This document shows positions 1 to 10,474 of a stretch of 64,000 nt of DNA, piece after piece (position 1 is the first letter of the stretch; the number at the start of each line of letters is the position of its first letter). Source of the DNA: Rhododendron vialii. Lineage: Eukaryota; Streptophyta; Magnoliopsida; Ericales; Ericaceae. The translations under genes were made by a program, and so were the position numbers. The DNA lies in NCBI RefSeq assembly GCF_030253575.1, contig NC_080568.1, positions 4,501,501 through 4,565,500 on the forward strand. Reading direction: 5' to 3'. The notes beneath the pieces were generated by a model that saw only the letters and a program-made list of their open reading frames with translations, did not search any database and had not been told where the DNA came from.

Positions 1-32
1 GACACACAGAGTCAGTCTCAAATGAGAGAGTC

Positions 33-365
33 CGCATTTTAGTTAAAATGTGGACCTCCTCATTTCTCTCATTTTCCAATCGAATTTCGATGATTCGAGC
101 CGCTCAATGTGTTCAGAACATGATTTTAAGAGTATCCGCAAGAAATGGACAAAAAAAATGAACGCGATGGGCTTCATCCCAGCAGTTTTTGTTTGAACCG
201 TTCGATAAAAAATAAACAAAAACTGCTCGGATGAAGCCCTTTCCGATCATTTTTTTTGCCGATTTCTCGCAAGTACCCTTAAAATCACGTTCTGAACACA
301 TTGAGCGGCTCGGATCATTGAAATTCGATCGGAAAAGGGAGGTCCGCATTTTATTAAAATGAGGT
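33..365. repeat. Foldback (hairpin) element 1
   Basis: The two halves are near-complete inverted copies around a centre close to 200. Both arms carry the same ordered blocks: a GGTCCGCATTTT-like edge, GATCGAATTTCGAT, GAGCGGCTCGGATCAT, an AAAATCACGTTCTGAACA block, a TTTTTTTGCCGATTTCT block and an AAACTGCTCGGATGAAG block near the loop. There is no coding capacity. The same blocks recur in five neighbouring elements, so this is a dispersed non-autonomous family. Confidence 0.75.
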
Positions 366-374
366 GGTCTGCAT

Positions 375-712
375 TTTAGTTAAACTGCGGACCTCCTCAT
401 TTCTCCTATTTTCCGATCGAATTTCGATGATCCGAGTCGCTCAATGTGTTCAAAATGTGATTTTAAGGGTACCATCTAGAAATCGGCAAAAAAAATGACC
501 GAGAAGGGATTCATCCGAGCAGTTTTTGTTTGTTAACAAACAAAAACTGCTCGGATGAAGTAAACAAACAAAAACTGTTTGGATGAAACCCTTTCCGGTC
601 ATTTTTTTTGCTGATTTCTAACGGGTACCCTTAAAATCACGTTTTGAACACATTGAGCGGCTCGGATCATCGAAATTCAATCGGGAAAGGGAGGTCCACA
701 TTTTATTAAAAT
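375..712. repeat. Foldback element 2
   Basis: Second member of the hairpin family, directly adjoining the first. Its arms run from a GCGGACCTCC edge at about 389 to the matching GGAGGTCC edge near 690, with the loop around 530-570 where the AAACTGCTCGGATGAAG block occurs in both orientations. It is non-coding. Confidence 0.75.
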
Positions 713-739
713 GAGATGGTCTTTACGGGAGACGAATTA

Positions 740-1092
740 ATATATATATATATACACACCACGGATCCAGTGAGGGATCCCTTACCAGTCTACTGTGCGG
801 ACCTCCTCTTTCCCGATCGAACTGCGATGATCCGAACCGCTCAATGTGTTCAGAACGTGATTTTAAGAGTACCCGCAAGAAATCAGCAAAAAAAATGATC
901 GGGAAGGGCTTGATCCGAGCAGTTTTTGCTGAACCGTTCAATAAAAAATTGCTCGGATCAAGTTCTTCCAGATCATTTTTTTTGCTGATTTCTCGCGGGT
1001 ACCCTTAAAATCACGTTTTGATCACTTTGAGCGGCTCGAATCGTCCCAATTCGATCAGAAAATGGGAGTCCCGCACGGTAAGCCCGTGCGGG
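740..1092. repeat. Foldback element 3, bounded by (TA)n
   Basis: Hairpin of the same family, this time sitting between two TA microsatellites (about 738-753 and 1092-1113). The inner edges read CACGGATCCAGTGAGGGATC on the left and a GCACGGTAAGCCCGTGCGGG palindrome on the right. Insertion within a TA repeat resembles plant 'Micron'-type MITEs, which are known to sit in TA microsatellites; that assignment is inference. Confidence 0.7.
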
Positions 1093-1111
1093 ATATATAT
1101 ATATATATATA

Positions 1112-1491
1112 TACGGGGCGGTTTAATGGACAACTATTTAGACACTTAAAAAAACACCCCAAATCTCAATCACATAGTTCCCGATCAAATTTTTATGATC
1201 TGAACCGTTCAATGTGTACAAAATATGATTTTAAGGGTGCCCGCAAGAAATTAGCAAAAAAAAAAAAGACCGGAAAGTGCTTGTTCTAAGCAGTTTTTAA
1301 TTGAACCGTTCATTAAATCTAAGTTAAAAACTGCTCAGATCAATCTCTTTTCGATCTTTTTTTTGCTGATTTCTCACGGGTACCCTTAAAATCATGTTCT
1401 GATCACATTGAGCGGCTCGGATCATTAAAATTTGATCAGAAACTATGAGGTATTTTTTTAGGTGTCTACATAGTTGTCCATTGAACCGCCC

Positions 1492-1495
<4 letters not shown>
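1112..1495. repeat. Foldback element 4, bounded by (TA)n
   Basis: Hairpin with matching termini: CGGGGCGGTTTAATGGACAA at the left end and TTGTCCATTGAACCGCCCCG at the right end. Each end abuts a (TA)n tract. Internally it carries the GAGCGGCTCGGATCAT and AAAAACTGCTCAGATCAA blocks of the family. Confidence 0.75.
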
Positions 1496-1539
<44 letters not shown>

Positions 1540-1815
1540 TACAATTCTAATAAGGGCGTCCTCACAAATCATAACTTGCGGACGTCCTCTTCTGGCCGTT
1601 GGATGAGATCCAACGGCCCTGATTTTAAAATGGCATCTCGCGGGTAAAATGAGGAATGGGTCGGGTAATATCCACACGCGGGTCATCCGGAAACCACACA
1701 CGGGTCATAACCCCCCAAACTTCCACAGTACGCCTCATTCTACTCGTTTGAACGAAGAGAGAGAAAAGAGAGGCGATTCAGAAACGAAGAACGAAGATCG
1801 AAGAACGAAGAACAA

Positions 1816-1869
<54 letters not shown>

Positions 1870-2330
1870 TTCCCTCTTTCGTTCGTAACTCAACGCAAAA
1901 AAAATGACCATCTGTATGTTTTTTTTTGCAGATCCGAACGAAGAACAAATTGAACGTGGGTACAGTAGTGAAGACGAAGACCCGACCTTCTTCGAGGTAT
2001 CTCTCTCTTTCTCAATCAATTTGTTCAACCCCCAATTTTTAGGGTTTTTTTTTTCGAAAATCTTGTTTTTTTTTTTTTTTCGAAAATCTGCTTCTTTTTT
2101 TTTTTTTTTTTCGTTTCTGTGTGTGTGTGTTGTATTTTATTGTGTTAAATCAGTTTGAAAAAAAGAAGTGCAGGGTTCTTTATGGTAGATAGATGATCCT
2201 AAAAAGTGTTATGCTTGAGTTGACTATGAACCATTTTCTGAAACATATGAAGTTGCAGCACTGGTGCAAAAATTAACTCTATCTGAAGTTGTTTAGAACT
2301 TACAAAATCTACTAGATTTCGAAACTACTT
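1540..2330 (+). repeat. Left terminal inverted repeat of the MULE
   Basis: Matches the reverse complement of 9140-9932 almost throughout. Landmarks are GAGGACGCCC near the outer edge, a (CT)n tract at 1820-1864, a candidate mini-exon at 1932-1996, poly-T blocks at 2040-2112 and the inner boundary after GAAACTACTT at 2330. It probably contains the promoter and 5' leader of the plus-strand gene at 2552. Confidence 0.85.
1932..1996 (+). other. Candidate 65-nt leader exon inside the left TIR
   Basis: A poly-T tract ending TTTTTTTGCAG is followed by 65 nt and then a GTATCT donor. One frame reads through as an acidic stretch beginning DPNEEQIERG. The identical segment lies inverted at 9476-9540. 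It points inwards at both ends, so it may be a leader exon for both convergent genes. No transcript evidence is available. Confidence 0.45.
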
Positions 2331-2551
2331 GAAGAGGTACATGCCTTAAAATTAACTGGGTTTGGATTTGTCTCTTGTTCGAGTTAGGGTTTCTTAAATC
2401 ACCCAAAAAGAAAAAGTGTGCCCCATTCGATTTTACTGGATTTTAGAGCTTGCAGATGAATAGAGGAAATTTTGTTCATTTTTGCATGCATGTTAAGTAC
2501 TAAAATCTTGTTTCTTGTTTATTTGCTTATCAAGTTAATTTTTTTCTAAGA

Positions 2552-2920
2552 ATGGCAGAAAAGAGGTTCTATTATGTTGTTTTTGTTGGAAAAGTCCCGG
2601 GAATCTATGAAAGTTGGATAGCTTGTAGTGAACAAGTAACTCGCTTCTCTGGGGCTGTGTTTAAAAAGTATCCCTCATTGGAAGAGGCAAATAATGCTTG
2701 GAGTGTGTATGTTGAAGCTCATTCCAATATGCAATTGTTGTCTCCTCAACTTGCTCAACTCCCGACCAATTATCCACCTTTGCTCGTACCTGTGCAAGCA
2801 AACATAGATCACCAAACTCCTTCCAACCAGCCCAAACATTGCATGTACATTGCAATGCTCTTACTTGGAGCTGTAATAGAAATTTTAATTTTGTTGGTCA
2901 CGATGTATATTTTCTTTTAG
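2552..2920 (+). CDS. Small MULE-borne protein with RNase H1-like hybrid-binding (viroplasmin-type) domain and C-terminal membrane segment
   Basis: A 122-residue single-exon frame starts at ATGGCAGAAAAG about 220 bp inside the left TIR. Residues about 5-52 match the RNase H1 N-terminal / viroplasmin-like fold: aromatic FYYVVFVGK, GIY, a W about seven residues later, then VTRFSGA, FKKYPSLEEA and NAW. In RNase H1 this module binds RNA-DNA hybrids or dsRNA. No RNase H catalytic domain follows. Instead there is a Pro/Gln/Asn-rich linker and, from about residue 96, a strongly hydrophobic tail that looks like a single membrane anchor. The gene converges on the transposase gene. It could be an accessory protein of the element or a captured host exon. 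The domain call is good, the function unknown. Confidence 0.6.
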   Translation: MAEKRFYYVVFVGKVPGIYESWIACSEQVTRFSGAVFKKYPSLEEANNAWSVYVEAHSNMQLLSPQLAQLPTNYPPLLVPVQANIDHQTPSNQPKHCMYIAMLLLGAVIEILILLVTMYIFF

Positions 2921-3664
2921 TTGGTTTATGTAAAGCTTAAGTTGAACAAAATTTCTAGCTTGTGATGTGTACAAATTTGAAACTTGAGCAAGTGTTATTG
3001 CTTTATGAGTATGGTACACTGAATGTTTTTTGAACCACGCATTGGCAGCACATGTGATACATTCTTGGTGCTTTGTGGTGTGTACAAATGGGATTGTGTG
3101 ACTCTAACTGCAGATTTGAAAATTTGGTGATAAGTTCGAAAATATTGTCCACCAGTTCCTTTTCTCTTTGCTACTTTTCTCTTTGCTACTGATGGAGCAG
3201 AATTCATGTTCAGTTTTCGTCAAAGGAGGGGCTCTGTGATCGTTTGGAGTTGGCATATGTTGACAGGGGACAAAAACGAGAAGAAAATGGCAAAAGGAAA
3301 TTGTATGGCCACACTAAGTGATATGGCCACAAGCTGTTGTATTAGCCACTAAAAGTGACTCAAATGTTGATTTGGTTTTCAAGGAAATTGGTATCCCAGA
3401 TATTTCTTGCTCAGTGGTACTCCTTGTTTGTAAATAGGAATGGGTTGTGCAATCCTCCTTGCATAGTATCCGCAATTAGAGATAATCATACAGCAAAAAC
3501 GTTTTTCATCACCACACAAATTTGAAGGAAAACGAGAAACACAATGGTAAAAAAAGAATCGATCCAAACAAATGGTATAAAAAGAATTCATGAACAATAA
3601 TATTCCACAGATATCACCAAAAAGGTATAACAAAATAGCAACAAAGCCAAATCCCAACACAATC
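2921..3664. other. MULE interior without a recognisable gene
   Basis: AT-rich spacer between the plus-strand small gene and the captured KTF1 fragment. Only short frames are present on either strand, with no motif that I recognise. It likely holds the 3' UTR of the small gene. Confidence 0.5.
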
Positions 3665-4284
3665 AGAAGGATCACTGTAGCTTTCTTCCGTGCATCATCC
3701 ATAGATACGACCTGAAAACCAGAAAACAATCTACAGCAGAGACCAGAAAACAATCTAGTAAAGAGCTCTGTCCAATGGACCTGTGCTAGATCCCCTTTAT
3801 ATTTCCCACTCTTCACCCGGACCCAAGTGCCCACTGAAACTTAAACTTCATTGTATTTGCTTCGCACAGAGAGCAAATGAGAAATTTCATTACTTGGGAC
3901 TGGTGTCACCCGGCTCGAATATATAGAACAAAGACCTTTGCATGCCTACATTTGAATTGACATGTTTCCACATTAGTTCACTCGCAGTAGCATCCCCAAT
4001 AAGAGCAAAAATACTGGCATACCAAAAACAAAGCTAAATATTTGCCATAACCATAAACTAAAACGACGACAAAGAAGAAGAAAACCCCACATGCAATGCA
4101 ACATTACGTAACGAATCTTTCGCATACGTAACGAAACCAGCACCTGGTCTGTAACGCTCTTCCATCATTTTTTCCAATTCTTCCTCACTCATCTCCTCCT
4201 CTTTGGGAAAAAGTGGAAACTGATGGTCTTTTCCAAAATCATTTTTGCCTTCGTCGGTTGTTTTAAATTCATCTTCTAGGAAGC
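3665..4284 (-). pseudogene. KTF1: Captured fragment of KTF1/SPT5-like (RdDM elongation factor), NGN end and first KOW
   Basis: Read on the minus strand. Bases 4284-4120 encode FLEDEF, then EEEMSEEELEKMMEERYR and GAGFVTYA, typical of plant KTF1 (SPT5L/RDM3) just upstream of its NGN domain. At 3945-3781, after a TGTAG acceptor, come ACKGLC, IYSSR, a PSNE block, LLSVRSKYNE and GTWVRVKSGKYKGDLAQ, the end of NGN and the first KOW motif. At 3711 a further exon gives DDARKKATV and then diverges. KTF1 normally recruits AGO4 and siRNAs to Pol V transcripts. An in-frame TAA just before the KOW block, missing intervening NGN sequence and loss of the WG/GW repeat region mark it as a non-functional capture. 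SPT5 itself fits less well. Confidence 0.75.
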
Positions 4285-6756
4285 CTTTATTCAGTGGAGA
4301 AAAAGAACAAACCAGTAAGCCAAGGTTCAAAGCATAATCACAAATAACTAAAGCAGTTCTACAACCCACGCAAAAAAAGAAAACAACATTTCACCACAAC
4401 GTTATCCAAAACCAACAAGATCAGAAGTTTCAGAATGACATCACAACAAAATCAGAAAAGCCCACATGCAATGCAACCACAAAAGCCCCAACAGTAGTTC
4501 CAAACTGCTACACCAATCCATCCTGCAAGCCGAATAGGCAATATTATCAATAGAAGAAACAAAATAGATGTACCACAAAATCGTTTGAAGCATTTTATAA
4601 TAAACACTTACAAGCATCGTCGTCGTTGTCGTCATCTTCGTCGTCGTCGTCTTCATCATTCAACTCAGCATTTTGCGAAGATCTAACAAAAAAAGAGAGG
4701 AATTAAAATGCAAACAATGAAATAATTAAATTTAGATTACAAATATTGAACACATACGTGCTGAGAAGTTTTGGACAATTCTTTTTGTCGTGCGATTGCC
4801 CTGTAACGCTCTTCCATCATTTTTTCCAATTCTTCCTCACTCATCTCCTCCTCTTTGGGAAAAAGTGGAAACTGATGGTCTTTTCCAAAATCATTTTTGC
4901 CTTCGTCGGTTGTTTTAAATTCATCTTCTAGGAAGCCTTTATTCAGTGGAGAAAAAGAACAAACCAGTAAGCCAAGGTTCAAAGCATAATCACAAATAAC
5001 TAAAGCAGTTCTACAACCCACGCAAAAAAAGAAAACAACATTTCACCACAACGTTATCCAAAACCAACAAGATCAGAAGTTTCAGAATGACATCACAACA
5101 AAATCAGAAAAGCCCACATGCAATGCAACCACAAAAGCCCCAACAGTAGTTCCAAACTGCTACACCAATCCATCCTGCAAGCCGAATAGGCAATATTATC
5201 AATAGAAGAAACAAAATAGATGTACCACAAAATCGTTTGAAGCATTTTATAATAAACACTTACAAGCATCGTCGTCGTTGTCGTCATCTTCGTCGTCGTC
5301 GTCTTCATCATTCAACTCAGCATTTTGCGAAGATCTAACAAAAAAAGAGAGGAATTAAAATGCAAACAATGAAATAATTAAATTTAGATTACAAATATTG
5401 AACACATACGTGCTGAGAAGTTTTGGACAATTCTTTTTGTCGTGCGATTGCCCTGTAACGCTCTTCCATCATTTTTTCCAATTCTTCCTCACTCATCTCC
5501 TCCTCTTTGGGAAAAAGTGGAAACTGATGGTCTTTTCCAAAATCATTTTTGCCTTCGTCGGTTGTTTTAAATTCATCTTCTAGGAAGCCTTTATTCAGTG
5601 GAGAAAAAGAACAAACCAGTAAGCCAAGGTTCAAAGCATAATCACAAATAACTAAAGCAGTTCTACAACCCACGCAAAAAAAGAAAACAACATTTCACCA
5701 CAACGTTATCCAAAACCAACAAGATCAGAAGTTTCAGAATGACATCACAACAAAATCAGAAAAGCCCACATGCAATGCAACCACAAAAGCCCCAACAGTA
5801 GTTCCAAACTGCTACACCAATCCATCCTGCAAGCCGAATAGGCAATATTATCAATAGAAGAAACAAAATAGATGTACCACAAAATCGTTTGAAGCATTTT
5901 ATAATAAACACTTACAAGCATCGTCGTCGTTGTCGTCATCTTCGTCGTCGTCGTCTTCATCATTCAACTCAGCATTTTGCGAAGATCTAACAAAAAAAGA
6001 GAGGAATTAAAATGCAAACAATGAAATAATTAAATTTAGATTACAAATATTGAACACATACGTGCTGAGAAGTTTTGGACAATTCTTTTTGTCGTGCGAT
6101 TGCCCTGTAACGCTCTTCCATCATTTTTTCCAATTCTTCCTCACTCATCTCCTCCTCTTTGGGAAAAAGTGGAAACTGATGGTCTTTTCCAAAATCATTT
6201 TTGCCTTCGTCGGTTGTTTTAAATTCATCTTCTAGGAAGCCTTTATTCAGTGGAGAAAAAGAACAAACCAGTAAGCCAAGGTTCAAAGCATAATCACAAA
6301 TAACTAAAGCAGTTCTACAACCCACGCAAAAAAAGAAAACAACATTTCACCACAACGTTATCCAAAACCAACAAGATCAGAAGTTTCAGAATGACATCAC
6401 AACAAAATCAGAAAAGCCCACATGCAATGCAACCACAAAAGCCCCAACAGTAGTTCCAAACTGCTACACCAATCCATCCTGCAAGCCGAATAGGCAATAT
6501 TATCAATAGAAGAAACAAAATAGATGTACCACAAAATCGTTTGAAGCATTTTATAATAAACACTTACAAGCATCGTCGTCGTTGTCGTCATCTTCGTCGT
6601 CGTCGTCTTCATCATTCAACTCAGCATTTTGCGAAGATCTAACAAAAAAAGAGAGGAATTAAAATGCAAACAATGAAATAATTAAATTTAGATTACAAAT
6701 ATTGAACACATACGTGCTGAGAAGTTTTGGACAATTCTTTTTGTCGTGCGATTGCC
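4149..6756 (-). repeat. Four near-identical 652-bp tandem repeats (transposase tail plus KTF1 exons)
   Basis: Units are 4149-4800, 4801-5452, 5453-6104 and 6105-6756, each 652 bp and apparently identical. On the minus strand each unit contains the last codons of the transposase with its AGCAC/GTATGT donor, then an acidic exon (6568-6638 in the rightmost unit) and then an exon with FLEDEF...EEEMSEEELEKMMEERYR. The right edge merges into the transposase coding sequence; the left edge merges into the unique KTF1 fragment. The array thus arose by duplication between the transposase 3' end and the captured exons. The lack of divergence implies that it is very young, or an assembly artefact. Confidence 0.9.
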
Positions 6757-9001
6757 CTGTTAACCCACAACCATGACAACGCTTAGCTTTCTTGGCAGCC
6801 TTTTCTTTCCCTCCCTTGAGTCGTTTACCACAACCCTTAGCTCTCACTTGAAGCGGTTCTTTCAAACCATGATCACGAATAATCGACACTTGGATAGCAC
6901 TCCCTTCACCATCTTCGCTTACTTTTTTCATGTCACACAGCTTCTTTTGACCCGAACTCAAAAGTTCTTCCACAAATTGTGTTCCGTCCTCAGTTACTAC
7001 GGCCTCATCAATTAAAGTAGAAGCAAGTTGGAAGAGTCTATTTCGCCACTCTAACAAAGGCGTGTCACATATTTGTTTCATGCCTGAACTCAAGTCATCT
7101 CTAACTCGCATAGCCTTCGCTGATTTTGTCCACCTCCACAAGATGTATTCATTAGGCAAATCTTCTATTTGCATTCTAGAAAAGTAAGCCAAGATGTGCC
7201 GACAAGGAATTCCGGCACACTCAAACATCTTACAACTACAACGGACATGGTTTGACGACTTATCTACCACAACTTCACGAACCCTCGAACCACTCCCCTT
7301 TATCCTATGAACGGCATACACAACCCGATGTTCATCCTCATTTGTTGCCATCACCTTATAAGAAGTATTTTGAAAGAGCTCATCTTGAAACATGTAAAAT
7401 ATCTTAAATGTATACAGTTCACTCATTGTCGACTCCATGGGGTACATAGATTTCAAGTTGGGCCTCTCATTGACGTCTTTATGATCCCTATCCAACTCAT
7501 TATGGCGTATACGTGCAAGTCCCCTCCCAAAACGCGTCACAAAGTCCAACAATGAATTTTCTTTAGACGCATACCTCTTGAAGAATGAATGAGTAATTTC
7601 GGCTCTTTGACTACTAGTCATGTGGGCAGAAAAAATGTGTCTCACGTATGCAGGAACCCATCTCTCACGAATTTCGTACAAGTTTTGTAACCAATCATTG
7701 CCGGATAAGTTAGCTTTATTTATCACCTCTACCCATCCAGCCTCGAACTGTTCAGGGGTCTCGGAATTCCATATACAATTCTTAAACTCCTCATAATATT
7801 CTTTGTAGGACAACGCACTTAATTTTTCTGAAAACTTATTCGTAATGTGCCACATGCAATACCTATGATGCGTATTCGGAAGAGCAATACCAATTGCTTT
7901 TGTCATTGCGGGATCCTGATCAGTTATGATCATTTTGGGAGGGCCTGCGGGCATTGCTTTCAACCATTCCTTAAAAAGCCACTCAAAAGTCTCAGCTGTT
8001 TCATCACATAAAAATGCACACCCAAAAAGAGTAGTCTGCCTATGGTGATTAACCCCTAAAATCGGTGCGAAAATCATAGAATAACGGTTAGTGTTATACG
8101 TAGTATCAAACACCACAACGTCCCCAAAATACTGGTACGACTTTCTAGCGGTTGCGTCTGCCCAAAAACAATTTGTCATCCTCCCCTCATCATCTTTCTC
8201 GATTGTATAAGTAAAACCGTCGTTCTTTACTTTTTCAGTCTCAAAGTACTCGTACAACATATTGGCGTCATGTCCGTCTACCGTTTTCTTCATATTCCTT
8301 TTATAATTATAAAGATCTTGTTGTGAACATCCAACATTTTGAAGACCTCCCGATTCCAACTCAAATAGAGTCATTTGTTGACAAGTTGGCACATTTGCTG
8401 CTGAAAGTTGTTCTATTAAAGCTTTTTTGGCAGCGGACACTTTGCGATGGGATCGGAGCAAATGCACCCTTCTCGGAGACGTAAGTGCGTGATTATGACT
8501 TTCGAAAAATTGGGAGACAACATACTTTTCCCCCTTCCTCACAACAGCTAATTTTGCATGACAATTCTCTCTAGTTAGCCCCCGACGCCGTTTCTTTGGT
8601 TGAGTACTTTTTTGGACCCTCACCCCTTGTTTGAAACAACAAAACTCCTTCCTAACGATTACATTGTCCGAATTCTTTCTACTAGAATGTGCTCGGGTAC
8701 TAAATCCACCTTCTTTACCATAACGGTTGTAAAATTTTCGAACGTTCTCTAAACTGTCAAACTCTTGGTTAATTTTTGGTATGAGCTCATTCTTGACTTG
8801 GGGAGTGTAAAGTAATTGTGAAGAATTAGCAGATGACAGCACACTACAATCCAAAAGACAAAATAATAACAATTGATCAATTTCGTATAATTTTTTAATC
8901 CTAATTTTTTAACCCAACGACGAAGGGAGAGAGCCAGACCTTGGTTGGTGGACGGTCGGTGGTGGCATGATGCTTTCTTCTTCTTGTCGATTGGTCTCCA
9001 T
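6659..9001 (-). CDS. FAR1-related MULE transposase (two main exons, possible chimeric C-terminus)
   Basis: The main exon is 8843-6714. A short first exon, 9001-8940, begins METNRQEEE and ends at CAACCAAG/GT. Joining it to the TGTAG acceptor at 8844 keeps frame (AG+T = Ser), giving a credible ATG start that the open frame alone lacks. In main-exon frame numbering, the FAR1 DNA-binding region spans about 40-130 with basic KKRRRGL. The MULE domain spans about 250-430: D256 in FDTTY, D318/D320 in ITDQDP, CMWHI, and E425 in SQRAEITHSFF. The SWIM finger CSCKMFECAGIPCRH is near 546-560 and a CHGCG...H...C zinc knuckle sits near 697-713. All catalytic and zinc residues are present. If unspliced at GTATGT (6713), the frame stops at 6659; if spliced, it enters the tandem KTF1-derived exons. 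Domestication is unlikely given its place inside intact TIRs. Confidence 0.85.
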
Positions 9002-9139
9002 ATCTAGTCGGGGAAAAAAAATATAAATGAACCTTCTTTCTTTTCAAACTTGTTCAACACAATAAAATACAACACACACAGGAAAAAATTAAAAAAATTT
9101 CAAATCCATTCAAAAAAATCTGATTTTTTCAAACATATG

Positions 9140-9602
9140 AAGTAGTTTCGAAATCTAGTAGATTTTGTAAGTTCTAAACAACTTCAGATAGAGTTAATTT
9201 TTGCACCAGTGCTGCAACTTCATATGTTTCAGAAAATGGTTCATAGTCAACTCAAGCATAACACTTTTTAGGATCATCTATCTACCATAAAGAACCCTGC
9301 ACTTCTTTCTTTCAAACTGATTTAACACAATAAAATACAAAACACACACACACAGAAACGAAAAAAAAAAAAGAAGCAGCAGATTTTCGAAAAAAAAAAA
9401 AAAAACCAGACTTCCGAAAAAAAAAAACCCTAAAAATTGGGGGTTGAACAAATTGATTGAGAAAGAGAGAGATACCTCGAAGAAGGTCGGGTCTTCGTCT
9501 TCACTACTGTACCCACGTTCAATTTGTTCTTCGTTCGGATCTGCAAAAAAAGACATACAGAGGGTCATTTTTTTTGCGTTGAGTTACGAACGAAAGGGGG
9601 AA

Positions 9603-9642
<40 letters not shown>

Positions 9643-9932
9643 CCTGGAGTGATCCGTTGTTCTTCGTTCTTCGATCTCCGTTCTTCGTTTCTGAATCGCC
9701 TTTCTTTTCTCTCTCTTCGTTCAAACGAGTAGAATGAGGCGTACTGTGGAAGTTTGGGGGGTTATGACCCGTGTGTGGTTTCCGGATGACCCGCGTGTGG
9801 ATATTACCCGACCCATTCCTCATTTTACCCGCGAGATGCCATTTTAAAATCAGGGCCGTTGGATCTCATCCAACGGCCAGAAGAGGACGTCCGCAAGTTA
9901 TGATTTGTGAGGACGCCCTTATTAGAATTGTA
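9140..9932 (-). repeat. Right terminal inverted repeat of the MULE
   Basis: Inverted copy of 1540-2330. It carries the same leader-exon candidate (9476-9540), poly-A/T blocks, a shortened (GA)n tract at about 9607-9640 and a few small differences, including a short insertion at 9641-9652. It should supply the promoter for the minus-strand transposase gene that begins at 9001. Confidence 0.85.
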
Positions 9933-9949
9933 GTGTGTGTGTGTGTGTG

Positions 9950-9989
<40 letters not shown>

Positions 9990-9992
<3 letters not shown>

Positions 9993-10334
9993 AATGAGGG
10001 ATCCTGCACGGTAACACCGTGTAGGACTCCCCTTTTCCGATCGAATTGCGACGATCCGAGCCGCTCAAAGTGATCAAAACGTGATTTTAAGGGTACTCGC
10101 GAAAAATCAGCAAAAAAAATGATCGGAAAGAGCTTGATCCGAACAGTTTTTTATTGAACGGTTCAGTACAAAACTGCTTGAATCAAGCTCTTCCCGATCA
10201 TTTTTTTTGCTAATTTCTCGCGGGTACCCTTAAAATCACGTTCAGCACACTTTGAGCAGCTCAGATCGTCGCAATTCGATCAGAAAAGGGGAGTTCCGCA
10301 CCATAAGGCTGTAAGAGATCCCTCATTGGATCCG

Positions 10335-10338
<4 letters not shown>
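9990..10338. repeat. Foldback element 5, bounded by (TA)n
   Basis: Terminal inverted repeats read CCAATGAGGGATC on the left and GATCCCTCATTGG on the right. Each abuts a TA tract (about 9959-9990 and 10339-10423). The arms contain the family blocks GATCGAATTGCGACGATC, GAGCCGCTCAAAGTGATC and AAAACTGCTTGAATCAAG. It is non-coding. Confidence 0.8.
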
Positions 10339-10426
<88 letters not shown>

Positions 10427-10450
10427 CACACACACACACACACACACAAA
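10339..10450. repeat. (TA)n followed by (CA)n microsatellite
   Basis: About 85 bp of uninterrupted TA dinucleotides followed by a CA tract. The same TA-then-CA order marks the outer edges of the MULE repeats, so this is another copy of the simple-sequence context of these elements. Confidence 0.9.
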
Positions 10451-10474
10451 TGGTATACACAAATGTTCAAGTCC

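Larger units (their letters stand above)
1540..9932 (-). mobile_element. Mutator-like element (MULE) with FAR1-type transposase and captured host fragments
   Basis: Long terminal inverted repeats (1540-2330 and 9140-9932) enclose a FAR1/MULE transposase gene on the minus strand, a convergent small gene on the plus strand, and a captured host-gene fragment that is partly tandemly amplified. The outer edges of both repeats run into (CA)n/(TG)n and then (TA)n tracts, so the inverted repeat continues into simple sequence and no 9-bp target duplication can be read. Internal copies are nearly identical, which argues for recent activity. About 8.4 kb in total. Confidence 0.85.

Noticed and set aside
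716..1289. Open frames through the foldback elements
   Set aside because: They run through palindromes and TA repeats, appear on both strands alike and match no family.
1649..2158. Ser-Leu and Arg-Glu-rich frames in the TIR
   Set aside because: Produced by (CT)n and poly-T tracts; only the 65-nt exon candidate has splice-site support.
4746..6235. Plus-strand 61-residue frames in the tandem units
   Set aside because: Antisense shadows of the KTF1-derived exon.
4441..6615. Four identical 72-residue frames starting MMKTTTTKM with hydrophobic tail
   Set aside because: They are out of frame with the acidic exon and read through its downstream intron; the repeat itself explains their fourfold occurrence.
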